Source: Aristolochia californica
Lineage: Eukaryota > Streptophyta > Magnoliopsida > Piperales > Aristolochiaceae
Length of the DNA stretch: 64,000 nt
NCBI GenBank assembly: GCA_029961685.1
Contig: JARWKL010000005.1
Location: 19,496,164-19,560,163, forward strand
Direction: 5' to 3'
Below are positions 27,101 to 42,300 of this stretch, piece after piece. Position numbers and translations under genes: made by a program. The notes under the pieces were generated by a model that did not search any database, had not been told where the DNA came from, and saw nothing but the letters and a program-made list of their open reading frames with translations. Each line of letters opens with the position of its first letter. Positions within the stretch are counted from its first letter, which is position 1.

Positions 27101-30100
27101 GTTATGCATGATAAATCACTTTAGAATCATCTATGATCGTTAGGTAAGCTTTTTGTGAATGGGCAAAATAAAGGCTTGTTTGACTCTGGAAAATATCCCA
27201 TCGCACGTTCACTTGAGAATTTAATGTTATTCTCTTTAAAAGGTTTGGATCCATAGGTCATTTGAGTCTTAACATGTTTCAAGCATGCATATCCATTTTT
27301 TAAAACCTGTGTGGAAAAATCTCTTTCTTATAAAATTCCAAGCTAGGAGGGTTGAAGTAGTGGAATTTCCTAAACTCGAATAAAAAAACTTTTGTGTTCA
27401 TTTGTTGTGTGTGAATAAATTTTATTTACTTACATTTGTGATTGCTTTAAATTTTTTCCATACATAAACTCTATAATTTTCATTTTGGTGTGATCTATTT
27501 GCCTTATATCTCTTTTTTTGTTTACGAGATGAAGGTAAAGTGAAAACTCAACTTTTGATTTAAGAACAATAAGTACACTTGTAAAATGGAAATGCACAAT
27601 GCACAATTGTAGAGAGTGATAATTCCAAAAAGTGTCTGTAATCTTTAGGGATTGTAAACTCTTTTTAGTTTTTACATATCAAGTTTTACAATCGTCGGGA
27701 ATAGGGGGAGGCAGTGGATTTATAACCGAGTGTTGACTACCAATCCATTGGTCATTCTTTACAAAAATATAGCCTGTTACGCATGATAAATCACTTTACA
27801 ATCATCTATGATCGGTTGGGCAGCTTTTTGTAAAGGGGCAAAATAATGGCTTGTTTGACTCGGGTAAATATCCCACCGCACATTCACTTTAGAATTTAAT
27901 GTTATTCTCTTTAAAAGGTTTGGATCCATCGGTCATTTGCATCTTTAACATGTTTAAAGCATGCATATCCATTTTTTAAAACATGTGTAAAAAAAAATCT
28001 CTTTCTTATAAAATTCCAAGCTATTAGGATTGAACTAGTTGAATTTCCAAAACTCGGATAACAAAAATTTTGTGTTCATTTGTGGAGTGTTAACAAATAT
28101 TATTTACTTACATTTGTGATTGTTTTAAATTTTTTCCATACATAAACTCTAAAACTTTTATTTTGTTGTGATCTATTTGCCTTTTATCTCTTTTTTGTTT
28201 ACGAGATGAAGGGAAAGTGAAAACTCAACTTTTGATTTAAGAAAAAAAAAAAGTACACATCTAAAATGGAAATGCAAAATGCAAAATTGTAGAGAGTGAT
28301 AATTCCAAAAATTTCTATAATTTTTATGGATTGTAAACTCTTTTTAGTTTTTATATATCAGGTTTTGCAATCGTCGGGAAAAGGGGGAGGCGGCGGATTT
28401 TTAACCGAGTGTTGACTCCCAATCCATAAATCATTCCTTACAAAACTATAGCCCGTTACACATGATAAATTATTTTACAATAATATATGATCGTTAAGTA
28501 AGCTTTTTTTAAATGGGCAATATAATGGCTTGTTTGACTCTGTTAAATATCCCACCGCACGTTCACTTGAGAATTTAATTTTATTCTCTTTAAAAGTTTT
28601 GGATCCACTAGTCATTTGCATCTTTAACATGTTTTAAGCATGCATATCCATTTTTTAAAACATGTGTAGAAAACTCTCTTTCAAATAATATTCCAAGCTA
28701 TTAGGGATGAACTACTGAAATTTTCCAAACTCCTATAAAAAATTTTTTGTGTTCATTTGTGGTGTGTGAATAAATTCTCTCTAATTTATTTTTTTATTTC
28801 TTTAAATATTTTCCGTACATAAACTTTAAAATTTTCATTTTGTTGTGATCTTTTTGCCTTTTATCTCTTTTTTTGTTGATGAGATGAAGGGAAAGTAAAA
28901 TCAGAAGTTTCGATTTAAGAAAAAAAAGTACAAATCTAAAATGGAAATGCACAATGCACAAATGTAGAGAGTGATAATTCAAAAAAGTGTCTATAATTTT
29001 TAGCGATTGTAAACTATTGTTAGTTTTTATATATCAGGTTTTGCAATCGACGAAAAAATGGGGAGGCGGGGGATTTTTAACCGAGTGTTGACTCCCAATC
29101 CACAAGTCTTTCCTTACAAAAATATAGCCCGTTATACATGATAAATCACTTGACAATCATCTATGATCATTAGGTCACCTTTTTGTAAATGGGGTAAATA
29201 AAGGCGCTTCTGACTCAGGTAAATATCCCACCGAACGTTCACATCAGAATTTAATGTTATGCTCTTTAAAAGGTATGGATCCATAGGTCATTTGCATCTT
29301 TAACATGTTTCAAGCATTCATATCCATTTTTTAAAACATGGGTAGAAAAATCTCTTTCTTATAAAATTCCAAGCTATTAGGGTTGAACTAGTGGAATTTC
29401 CCAAACTCGGATAACAAAACTTTTGTGTTCTTTTGTGATTTGTGAATAAATTTTCTTTACTTACATTTTTTATTACTTAAAAAATTTTCCATACATAAAC
29501 TCTAAAATTTTCATTTTGTTGTGATCTATTTGCCTTTTATATCATTTTTTGTTTACGAGATCAAGGGAAAGTGAAAACTCAAGTTTATTTCTTAAGAAAA
29601 AAAAGTACAGATCTAAAATGGAAATACACAACGAACAAATGTAGATAGAGATAATACCAAAAAGTGTCTTTAATTTTTAGGGATTGTAAACTCTTTTTAG
29701 TTTTTATATATCAGGTTTTACAATCATCGGGAAAAGGGGGAAGCATGGGATTTTTAACCGATTGTTGACTCCCAATCCATAAGCCATTCCTTACAAAAAT
29801 ATAGCTCGTTACGCATGATAAATCACTTTACAATCATCTATGATCGTTAGGTCAGATTTTTTGTAAATGGGCAAAATAATGGCTTGTTTGACTCGGGTAA
29901 ATATCCCACCACACATTCAATTGAGAATTTAATGTTATTCTCTTTAAAAGGTATGGATCCATTGGTCATTTGCCTCTTTAACATGTTTCAAGCATGCATA
30001 TCCATTTTAGGGTTGAACTAGTGGAATTTCCCAAACTCGGATAGCAAAACTTTTGCTTTCATTTGTTGTTTTTGAATAAATTTTCTTTACTTACATTTGT

Positions 30101-33100
30101 GATTTCTTTATCTCTTTTCCATACATAAACTCTAAAATTTTCATTTTGTTGTGATCTATTTTCCGTTTATCTCTTTTTTTGTTTACGAGATGAAGGGAAA
30201 GTGAAAACTCAAGTTTTGATTTAAGAAAAAATAGTACACAACTAAAATGGAAATGCACAATGCAAAATTGTAGAGAGTGATAATTCCAAAAAGTGTCTGT
30301 AATCTTTAGGGATTGTAAACTCTTTTTAGTTTTTATATATCAAGTTTCACAATCGTCGGGAATAGGGGGTGGCGGGGGATTTTTAACCGAGTGTTGACTC
30401 CCAATCCATAGGTATTTCCTTAAAAAAATATTGCCAGTTACGCATGATATATCAGTTTCCAATAATCTATGATCGTTAGGTCAACTTTTTGTAAATGGGA
30501 AAAATAATGGATTGTTTGACTCAGGTAAATATCCCACCGCACATTCACTTGATAATTTAATGTTATTCTCTTTAGAAGGTTTGGATCCATAGGTCATTTG
30601 CATTTTTAACACGATTCAAGCATGCATATCCATTTTTTAAAATATGTGTAGAAAAATCTCTTTCTTATAAAATTTCAATCTAATAGGGTTGAACTAGAGG
30701 AATTTCCAGAACTCGGATAAATAAACTTGTGTTCATTGTGCTGTGGAATAAATTTTCTTTACTTACATTTTGATTGCTTTAAATTTTTTCCATACATAAA
30801 TTCTAAAATTTTCATTTTGTTGTGATCTATTTGCCTTTTATCTCTTTTTTTATTTTACGAGATGAAGGGAAAGTGAAAACTCAGGTTTTGATTTAAGAAA
30901 AAAAAGTACTCGTCTAAAAAGGAAATGCACAATGCACAAATATAGAGAGTGATAATTCCAAAAAGTGTTTGTAATCTTTACGGATTGTAAACTCTTTTTA
31001 GTATTTATATATCAGGTTTTACAATCGTCGAAAAAAGGAGGCAGGGGATTTTTAACCGAGTGTTGACTCCCAATCCATAAGGCATTCCTTACAAAAATAT
31101 AGCCCGTTATGCATGATTAATCACTTTACAATAATCTATGATTGTTAGGTCAGCTTTTTGAAAATGGGCAAAATAATGGCTTTTATGACTCGAGTAAATA
31201 TCCCACCGCACATTCACTTGAGAATTTAATGTTATTCTCTTTTAATGATTTGGATCCATAGGTCAATTGCATCTTTAACATGTTTCGAGCATGCATATCC
31301 ATTTTTTAAAACATGTGTAGAAAAATCTCTTTCTTATAAAATTCCAAGCTATTAGGGTTGAACTAGTGGAATTTCCCAAACTTGGATAACAAAACTTTTG
31401 TGTTCATTTTTGGTGTGTGAAGTAATTTTCTTTACTTACATTTGTTATTGTTATAAATTTTTTCCATACATAAACTCTAAAATTTTCATTTTTTGTGATC
31501 TATTTGCCTTTTATCTCGTTTTTTGTTCACCAGATCAATGGAAAGTGAAAACTCAAGTTTTGATTTACGGAAAAAAAGTACACGTGTAAAATGGAAATGC
31601 ACAATAAACAAATGTAGAGAGTTATAATTTCAAAAAGTATCTGTAATCTTACGGGATTGTAAACTCTTTTTAGTTTTTATATATCAAGTTTTGCAAATGT
31701 CGGGAAAAGGGGGGAGGGGTTTAACCGAGTGTTGATTCCGAATCCATAAATCATTCCTTACAAAAAATATAGCCTGTTACGCATGATAAATTAGTTTACA
31801 ATAATCTAGGATCATTAGCTAAGCTTTTAGTAAATGCGCAAAATAAACGCTTGTTTGACTCGGGTAAATATCCCACCGCACGTTCACTTGAGAATTTAAT
31901 GTTATTCTCTTTAAAAGGTTTGGATCCATAGGTCATTTGCATCTTTAACATGTTTCAAGCATGCATATCCATTTTTTAAAACATATGTAGAAAAGTCTCT
32001 TTCTTATAAAATTCCAAGCTATTAGGTTTGAACTATTGGAATTTCCCAAACTCGGATAACAAAACTTTTGTGTTCTTTTGTGATGTGTGAATAAATTTTC
32101 TTTCCTTACATATGTGATTAATTTAAATTTTTTCCATACATAAACTCTAAAATTTTCATTTTGTTGTGATCTATTTGTCTTTTATCTCATTTTTTGTTTA
32201 CGAGATCAAGGGAAAGTGAAAACTCAAGTTTTGATTTAAAAAAAAAAAGTACACATCTAAAATGGAAATTCAAAATGCACAAATGTAGATAGTGATAATT
32301 CCAAAAAGTGTTTTTACTTTTAGGGATTGTAAACTCTTTTTAGTTTTTATATATTAGGTTTTACAATTGTCGAAAAAAGGGGAGCCTGGGGATTTTTAAC
32401 CGAGTGTTGACTCCCAATCGATTAGTCATTCCTTACAAAAATATAGCCCCTTATTCATGATAAATAACTTTACAATCATCTATGATCGTTAGGTCAGCTT
32501 TTGTAAATGGCAAACAAATGGCTTGTTTGACTCAGGTAAATATCCCACCGCAAGATCACATGAGAATTTAATGTTATTCTCTTTAAAAGGTTTGGATCCA
32601 TAGGTCATTTGAATCTTGAACATGTTTCAAGCATGCATATCCAATTCGTGGTGTGTGAATAAATTTTCATTACTTACATTTGTTATTTCTTTAAATTTTT
32701 TCCATACATAAACTCTAAAATTTTCATTTTGTTGTGATCTATTTGCCTTTTATCTTTTTTTTTGTTTATGAGATGAAGGGAAAGTGAAAAATCATGTTTT
32801 GATTAAAGAAAAAATAGTACACATCTAAAATGGAAATGCACAATGCATAAATGTAGAGAGTGATAATTGCAAAAATAGTATGTTATTGTTAGGGATTGTA
32901 AACTCTTTTTGGTTTTTCTATATCAAGTTTTGCAATCGTCGGCAAAAGGGGGAGGGGGATTTTTAACAGAGTGTTGACTCCCAATCCATAAGTCATTCCT
33001 TAAAAAATTATAACCTGTTATGCATGATAAATCACTTTACATTCATCTATGATCGTTAAGTCAGCTTTTTGTAAATGGGCAAAATAAAGGCTTGTTTGAA

Positions 33101-33539
33101 TCGGGTAAATATCCCACCGCACGTTCACTTGAGAATTTAATGTTATTCTCTTTAAAAGGTTTGGATCCATAGGTCATTTGAATCTTTTACATGTTTCATA
33201 CATGCATATCAATTTTTTAAAACATCTGTAGAAAAATCTCTTTCTTATAAAATTCTAGGCTATTAGGGTTGAACTAGTAGAATTTCCCAAACTCGGATAA
33301 CAAAACTTTTGTGTTCATTTGTGGGATGTGAAGAACTTTATATCTTACATTTGTGATTCCTTTAAATTTTTTCCATACATAAACTCTAAAATTTTTATTT
33401 TGTTGTGACCTTTTTTGCCTTTTATCTCTTTTTTTGTTTTACGACAAGAAGGGAAAGTGAAAACTCAAGTTTTGATTTAAGAAAAAAAAGTACACATCTA
33501 AAATGGAAATGCGCAATGCACAAATGTAGAGAGTGATAA

Positions 33540-33565
33540 TTCCGAAAAGAGTGTTTGACTTGGGT
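33540..33565 (-). repeat. Satellite monomer with ~215-bp internal deletion
   Basis: GATAATTCCGAAAAGAGTG joins GTTTGACTTGGGTAAATATC. The intervening purine box, reversed landmark and GATTGTAAAG region, about 215 bp in an intact copy (35411-35631), are absent. The neighbouring copy at 32647 lacks about 105 bp, so two adjacent monomers are damaged. Confidence 0.85.
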
Positions 33566-36500
33566 AAATATCTCACCGCACGTTCACTTGAGAATTTAAT
33601 ATTATTCTTTTTAAAAGTTTTGGATCCATAGGTCATTTGCATCTTTAACATGTTTCAACCATGCATATCCATTTTTTAAAACATGTGTAGAAAAACTCTT
33701 TCTTATAAAATTCGAAGTTATTAGGGTTGAACTAGTGGAATTTCCAAAACTTGGATAACAAACCTTTTGTGTTCATTTGAGGTGTGTGAATGAATTTTCT
33801 TTACTTACATTTTTTCTTGCTTTAAATTTTTTCCATACATAAACTCTAAAATTATCATTTTGTTGTGATCTATTTTCCTTTTATCTCTTTTTTTGTTTAC
33901 GAGATGAAGGGAGAGTGAAAACTTAAGTTTTGATTTAAGAAAAAAAAGTACACATCTAAAATGGAAATGCACTATCCACAAATTTAGTGAGTGATAATTC
34001 CAAAAAGTATCTGTAATCTTTAGGGATTGTAAACTCGTTTTAGTATTTATATATCAGTTTTTGCAATCGTCGGGAAAAAGGGGAGGCGGGGGATTTTTAA
34101 CTAATTGTTGACTCCCAATCCATAAGTAATTCCTTACAAAAAATATCCCATTAAACATGATAAATCACTTTACAATCATCTATGATCGTTAGCTCTGATT
34201 TTTGTAAATGGGCAAAATAATGGCTTGTTTGACCCGAGTAAATATCCCACCGCACGTTCACTTGAGAATTTAATCTTATTCTTTTTAAAACATTTGGATC
34301 CATTGGTTATTGGCATCTTTTACATGTTTCAAGCATGCATATCCCTTTTTTAAAACATGTGTACAAAAGTCTCTTTCTAATAAAATTCCATGCATATCCT
34401 TTTTTTAAAACTTGTGTGGAAAAATATCTTTCTTATAAAATTTCAAGCTAGGAAGGTTGAACTAGTGGAATTTCCCCAACTCGGATAACAAAAATTTTGT
34501 GTTCATTTGTGGTGTGTGAATAAATTTTCTTTACTTACATTTGTAATTTCTTTAAATTTTTCCCATACATAAACTCTAAAATTTTCATTTTGTTGTGATC
34601 TATTTGCCTTTTTATATCTTTTTTTTTACAAGATCACGGGAAAGTGAATACTAAAGTTTTAATTTAAGAAAACAAAGTACACATCTAAAATTGAAATGCA
34701 CAATGCACAAATGTGAGAGTTATAATTCCAAAAATTGTCTGTAATTTTTAGGGATTGTAAACTATTTTTAGTTTTTATATATAAAGTTTTGCAATCGTGG
34801 GGAAAAGGGGGAAGTGGGGGATTTTTAACCGAGTGTTCACTAACAATCCATAAGTCTTTCCTTACAAAAATATAGTCCGTTACACATGATAAATAACTTT
34901 ACAACCATCTATGATCGTTAGGTCAACTTTTTGTAAATGGGCAAAATAAAGGCTTGTATGACTCGGGTAAATATCCCACCGCACGTTCACTTGAGAATTT
35001 ACTGTTATTCTCTTTAAAAGTTTTGTATCCATATGTCATTTGCATCTTTAGTATGTTTCAAGCACGCATATCCATTTTTTAAAGCATGTGTGGAAAAATC
35101 TCTTGCTTATAAAAGCCCAAGCTATTAGGTTTGAACTAGTGGAATTTCCCAAATTCAGATAACAAAACTTTTGAGTTCATTTGTAGTGTGTGAATAAATT
35201 TTCTTTATTTACATTTGTGATTGCTTTATATCTTTTCCATACATAAACTCTAAAAATTTCATTTTGCTATGATCTACTTGCCTTTTATCTCTTTTTTTGT
35301 TTACTAGATGAAGGGAAAGTGAAAATTCAAGTTTTGATTTAAGAAAAAAAAAACACATCTAAAATGGAAATGCACAATGCCCAAATGTACTGAGTGATAA
35401 TTCAAAAAAGTTTCTATAATTTTTAGGGATTGTAAACTCTTTTTAGTTTTTATATATCAGGTTTTACAATTAACAAAAAAAGGGGGAGGCGGGGGATTTT
35501 TAACCGAGTGTTGACTCCCAATCCATAAGTCATTCCTTTCAAAAATATAGCCCGTTACGCATGATAAATCACTTTACAATCAGTTATGATCGTTAGGTCA
35601 GCTTTTTGTAAATGGGTAAAATAATGGCTTGTTTGGCACGGGCAAATATCCCACCACACATTCAGTTTAGAATTTAATGTTATTCACTTTAAAAGGTTTG
35701 GATCCATAGGTCATTTGCATCTTTAACATGTTTCAAGCATGCGTATTCATTTTTTAAAACATGTGTAGAATAATCTTTTTCTTATAAAATTCCAAGCTAT
35801 CAGGGTTGAACTAGTGGAATTTCCCAAACTCGGATAACAAAACTTTTGTGTTCATTTATGGTCAGTGAATAAATTTTCTTTACTTACATTTGTGATTGCT
35901 TTAAATTTTTTACATACATAAACTCAAAAATTTTCATTTTGTTGTGATCTATTTGCCTTTTATCACTTTTTTTGTTTACGAGATGAAGGGAAAGTGAAAG
36001 CTTATGTTTTGATTTAAGGAAAAAAAGTACAATTCTAAAATGGAAATGCACATTTCACAAATGAAGAGAGTGATAATTTCAAAAAGTTTCTGTAATCGTT
36101 ATGGATTTTAAACTCATCTTAGTTTTTATATATATGGTTTACCAATCGTCGGGAAAAGACGGAGGCGGGGGATTTTTAACTGAGTGTTGACTCCCAATCC
36201 ATAAGTCATTCCTTACAATAATATAGCACTTTACACATGAAAAATCACTCTACAATCATCTATGATCGTTAGGTCAACTTTTTGTAAATGGGCAAAATAA
36301 TGGCTTGTTTCACTCGGGTAAGTATCCCATCGCACATTCACTTGAGAATTTAAAGTTATGCTCTTTAAAAGGTTTGGATCCATAGATCATTTGCATCTTT
36401 AAAATGTTTCAAGCATGCATATCCATTTTTTAAAACAAGTGTAGAGAAATCTCTTTCTTATAAAATTCCAAGCTATTAGGTTTGAACTAGTAGAATTTCC

Positions 36501-39324
36501 CAAAGTCGGATAACAAAACTTTTGTGTTCATTTGTGGTGTGTGAATAAATTTTATTTACTTACATTTGTGATTGCTTTAAATTTTTTCCATACATAAACT
36601 CTAAAATTTTTATTTTGTTGTGATCTATTTGCCTTATATCTCTTTTTTAGTTTACGAGATGAAGGGAAAGTGAAAACTCAAGTTTTGATTTAAGAAAAAA
36701 AAGTACACATCTAGAATGGAAATGCACAATGCACAAATGTAGAGAGTGATATTTTCCAAAAGTTGTTGTAATGTTTAGGGATTGAAAACTCTTTTTAGTT
36801 TTTATATATCAGGTTTTACAATCGTTGGGAAAAGGGGGAGGTGGGAGATTTTTAAACGAGTGTTAACTTCTAATCCATAAGTCATTCCTTAAAAAAATAT
36901 AGCCCGTTACGCATGATAAATCACTTTACAATCATCTATGATCGTTAGGTCAGCTTTTTGTAAATGGGCAAAATAATGGCTTGTTTGACTCGGGTAAATA
37001 TCCCACCCCACATTCCTTTGAGAATTTAATGTTATTATCTTTAAAAGGTTTAGATCCATAGGTCATTTGCATCTTTAACATGTTTCAAGTAGGCATATCC
37101 ATATTTTAAAACATGTGTAGAAAAATCTCTTTCTTATAAAACTCCATGCTCTTAGGGTTGAACTAGTGGAATTTCTCAAACTTGGATAACAAAACTTTTA
37201 TGTTCATTAGTGGTGTTTGAATAATTTTTTTTTCTTTACATTAGTTATTGCATTAAATTTTTTTAAGTACATAAACTCTAAAATTTTCATTTTTTTCTAA
37301 TCTCTTTCCTTTTTATCTCTTTTTTTGTTTACGAGATAAAGGGAAAGTGAAAACTCAAGTTTTGATTTAAGCAAAAAAAGTACACATCTAAAATGGAAAT
37401 GCACAGTGCACAAATGTAGAGAGTGATAATTCCAAAAAGTATCTGTAATTTTTAGGGATTGTAAACTCTTTTGAGTTTTTATATATCAGGTTTAGCAATC
37501 ATGGGGAAAAGGGGGAGGCGAAGGATTTTTAATCGAGTGTTGACACCCAATCCATAACTCATTCCATACAATAATATAGCCTATTACACATGATAAATCA
37601 CCTTACAATCATCTATGATTGTTAGGTCAACTTTTTTTAAATGGGCAAATTAAAGGCTTGTTTGACTCGGGTAAATATCCCACCGCACATTCACTTGAGA
37701 ATTTAATGTTATTCTCTTTAAAATGTTTGAATCCATTGGTCATTTGCATCTTTAATATGTTTTCGGCTTGCATATCCACTTTTTAGAACATGTGTAGAAA
37801 AATCTCTTTCTTATAAAATTCCAAGCTATTAGGGTTGCACTAGTGGATCACAATACTTTTGTGTTCATTTGAGGGGTGTGAACAATTTTTCTTTAATTAC
37901 AATTTTTATTGCTTTAAATTTTCTCCACACATAAACTCTAAAAGTTTCATTTTTTTGTGATCTATTTGCCTTTTATCTCCTTTTTTTTGTTTACGAGATA
38001 AAGGGAAAGTGAAAACTCAAGTTTTGATTTAAGCAAAAAAAGTACACATCTGAAATGGAAATGCACAATGCACAAATGTAGAGATATCAGGTTTTGCAGT
38101 CGTGGAGAAAAGGGGGAGGCGAGGGATTTTTAACCGAGTGTTGACTCCCAATCCATAAGTCGTTCCTTAGAAAAATAGCCTTTTACGCATGATAAATCAC
38201 TTTACAATTATCTATGATTGTTAGGTCAGCTTTTTGTAAATGGGCAAAATAAAGGCTTGTTTGACTCGGGTAAATATTCCACTGCACGTTCACTTGAGAA
38301 TTTAATGTTATTCTCTTTTAAAGGTTTGGATCCATAGGTCATTTTCATCATTAACATGTTTCAAGCATGCATCTCCATTTTTTAAAACATGTGTAGAAAA
38401 ATCTTTTTCTTATAAAATTCCAAGCTATTAGGGTTGAACTAGTGGAATTTCCCAAACTCAGATAACAAAAATTTTGTGTTAATTTTATGGTGTGTGAATA
38501 AATTTTCTTTACTTACATTTGTGATTGCTTAAAATGTTTTCCATACATAAACTCTAGAATTTTCATTTTGATGAGATCTATATGCCTTTTATCTCTTTTT
38601 ATGTTTACGAGATAAAGGGAATGTGAAAACTCAAGTTTTGATTTAAGAAAAAAATATACACATCAAAAAGGGAAATGCACAATGCACAAATGTAGAGAGT
38701 GATTCTTCCAAAAAGTGTTTGCAATTTTTAGGGATTGTAAACTCTTTTTAGTTTTTAAATATTAGGTTTTGCAATCATCGGGAAAAGGGAGGTGGGGGAT
38801 TTTTAACCGAGTGTTGACTCCCAATCCATAAGTCATTCCTTATAAAAATATAGCCCGTTACACATGATAAATGACTTTACAATCATCTATGATTGTCAGG
38901 TCAACTTTTTGTAAATAGGCAGAATAATGGCTTGTTTGACTCGGTTAAATATCCCACTGAACATTCACTTGAGAATTTAATGTTAATCCCTTTAAAAGGT
39001 TTGGATCTTTAGGTCATTTTCATCTTTAACATGTTTCAAGCATGAATAACCATTTTTTAAAACATGTGTAGAAAAATCTTTCTTCTAAAATTGCAAGCTT
39101 TTAGGGTTGAACTAGTGGAATTTCCCAAACTTGGATAACAAAAAATTTATGTTCCTTCGTGGTGTGTGAAAAAATTTTCTTTACTTACACTTGTTATTTC
39201 TTTAAATTTTTTCCATACATAAACTCTAAAATTTTCATTTAGATGTGATCTATTTGTCTTTTATCACTTTTTTTTATTTAGGAGATGAAGGGAAAGTGAA
39301 AACTCATGTTTATATTTTAGAAAA

Positions 39325-39345
39325 AAGAGTACAAAACATGTTTCA
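39325..39345 (-). repeat. Satellite monomer with ~360-bp internal deletion
   Basis: The sequence passes from AAAAAAGAGTAC directly to AAAACATGTTTCAAGC. In an intact copy (36713-37078) these points are about 360 bp apart. The purine box, the reversed landmark and the GGATCC site are all missing from this monomer. This is the largest internal deletion seen in the array. The landmark interval across it is 983 bp in place of two monomers. Confidence 0.85.
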
Positions 39346-42300
39346 AGCATGCATATCCATTTTTAAAACATGTGTAGAAAAATCTCTTTTTTATATAATT
39401 CCAAGCAATAAGGGTTGAACTAGAGGAATTTCCCAAACTAGGACAACAAAACTTTTGTGTTCATTCATGGTGTGTGATTAAATTTTCTTTACTTACATTT
39501 TTTATTTCTTTAATTTTTTTCCATACATATACTCTAAAATTTTCATTAAGTTGTGATCTATTTCCCTTTTATCTCTTTTTTTTTTTTACGAGAAGAAGGG
39601 AAAGTGAAAACTCAAGTTTTGATTTAAGAAAAAAAAGTACACCTCTAAAATGGAAATGCACAATGCACAAATGTAGAGAGTGGTAGTTCCAAAAAGTGTC
39701 TGTTATTTTTAGGGATTGTAAACTCTTCTTAATTTTTATATATCAGGTTTTGCAATCGTCTGGAAATGGGGGAGGCGGGTGATTTTTAACCGAGTGTTGA
39801 CTCCCAATCCATAAGTCATTCCTTACAAAAATATAGCCCGTTACGCATGTTCAATCACTTTACAATCATCTATGATCGTTAGGTCAACTTTTTGTAAAAG
39901 GGCAATATATTGGCTTGTTTGACTTGGGTAAATATCCCACCGCATGTTCACTTGAGAATTTAATGTTTTTCTCTTTAAAAGGTTTGGATCCATTGGTCAT
40001 TTGCATCTTTAACATGTTTCAAGCATGCGTATCCATTTTTTAAAACATGTGCAGAAAAATCTTTTTCAAATAAAATTCCAAGCTATTAGAGTTGAACTAG
40101 AGGAATTTTCCAAACTTGGATATTAAAACTTTTGTGTTCATTTGTGGTGGTGATTCATTTTCTTTACTTTAATTTTTTATAGGTTTAAATTTTTTCCATA
40201 CAAAAACTTTAAAATTTTCATTTTGTTGTGATCTATTTGCCTTTTATCTCTTTTTTTGTTTACGAGATGAAGGGAAAGTGAAAACTCAAGTTTTGATTTT
40301 AGAAAAAAAAGTACACATCTAAAATGGAAATGCATAATGCACAATGCACAAATGTAGAGAGTGATAATTCAAAACAGTGTTTGTAATTTTTAGGGATTCT
40401 GAACTCATTTTAGTTTATATATATCAGGTTTTTCAATCGTGGGGAAAAGGGGGAGGCAGGGGATTTTTAACCGAGTGTTGACTCCCAATCCATAAGTCAT
40501 TCCTTAAAAAAATATAGCCCATTACGCATGATAAATCACTTTACAATCATCTATAATCGTTAGGTCAGTATTTTTTAAATGGGCAAAATAAAGGCTTGTT
40601 CGACTCGGGTAAATATCCCACCGGACGTTCACTTGAGAATTTAATGTTATTCTCTTTAAAAGGTTTGGATCCATTGGTCATTTGCATCTTTAACATGTTT
40701 CAAACATGCATATCAATTTTTTAAAACATGAGTAGAAAATTCTCTTTATTTTAAAATTCCAAGCTGTTAGTGTTGAACTAGTGGAATTTCCCAAACTCGG
40801 ATAACAAAACTCTTGTGTTCATATGTGGTGTGTGAATAAATTTTCTTTACTTACATTTGGGATTGCTTCAAATTTTTTCCATACATAAAATCTAAAATTT
40901 TCATTTTTTTGTGATCTATTTAATTTTTATCTATTTTGTTGTTTACGAGATGAAAGGAAAGTGAAAACTCAAGTTTTGATTTAAGAAAAAAAAGTACACA
41001 TCTAAAATAGAAATGCACAATGCAAAAATGTAGAGAGTGATTCTTCCAAAAAGTGTCTATAATTTTTAGGGATTGTAAACTCTTTTTAGTTTTTATATAT
41101 CTGGTTTTACAATTGTCAGGAAAAGTGGGAGGCGGGGGATTTTTATCCGAGTGTTGTCTCCCAATCCATAAGTCATTCCTTACAAAAATATAGCTCATTA
41201 CTTATTATAAATCACTTTACAATCATCTAGGATCGTTAGGTCAACTTTTTTTAACGGGAAAAATAGAGGCTTGTTTGACTCGGGTAAATATCCCACCGCA
41301 TGTTCACTTGAGAATTTAATGTTATTCTCTTTAAAAGGTTTGGATCCATGGGTCATTTGCATCTTTAACATGCTTCAAACATGCATATCCCTTTTCTAAA
41401 ACATTTGTAGAAAAATCTCTATCTTACAAAATTCCAAGCTATTAGGGTTGAACTAGTGGAATTTCCCAAAGTCAGATAACAAAGCTTTTCTGTTCAATTG
41501 TGGTGTGTGAAGAAATTTCAAAAAATGAAATGCACAATGCACAAATGTACAGAGTGATAATTCCAAAGAGTGTCTGAAATTTTTAGGGATTGTAAACTCT
41601 TTTTAGTTTTTATATATCAAGTTTTACAATCGACGGGAAAAGGGGAAACGGGGGGATTTTTAATCAAGTGTTGACTCCCAATACATAAGTCATTCCTTAC
41701 AAAAATATAGCCCGTTACGCATGATAAATCACTTTAAAATCATCTATGATCGTTAGGTCAGCTTTTTGTAAATGGTGAAAATGATGGCTTGTTTGACTCA
41801 GGTAAACATCCCACCGCAAGTTCACTTGACAATTTAATGTTCTTCTCTGTAAATGGTTTGGATCCATAGGTCATTTGCATCTTTAACATGTTTCAAGATT
41901 GGATATCCATTTTTTAAAATATGTGTAGAAAAATCTCTTTTTTATAAAATTCCAAGCTATTGGGGTTGAACTAGAGGAATTTCCAAAACTTGGATAACAA
42001 GACTTTTGTGTTCATTTGTGGTGGGTGAATAAATTTTTTTTACTTACATTGGTTATTGCTTTAAATTTTTCCATACATAGAGACGAAAATTTTCATTTTG
42101 TTGTGATCTATTTGGCTTTTATCTCTTTTTTTGTTTATGAGATGAAGGGAAAGTGAAAACTGAAGTTTTGATTTAAGAAAAAATAGTACACATCTAAAAT
42201 ATAAATGCACAATGCACAAATGTACAGAGAGTTTATTCCAAAAAGTGTCTATAATTTTTATAGATTGCAAACTCTTTTTAGTTTTTATATATGAGGTTTT

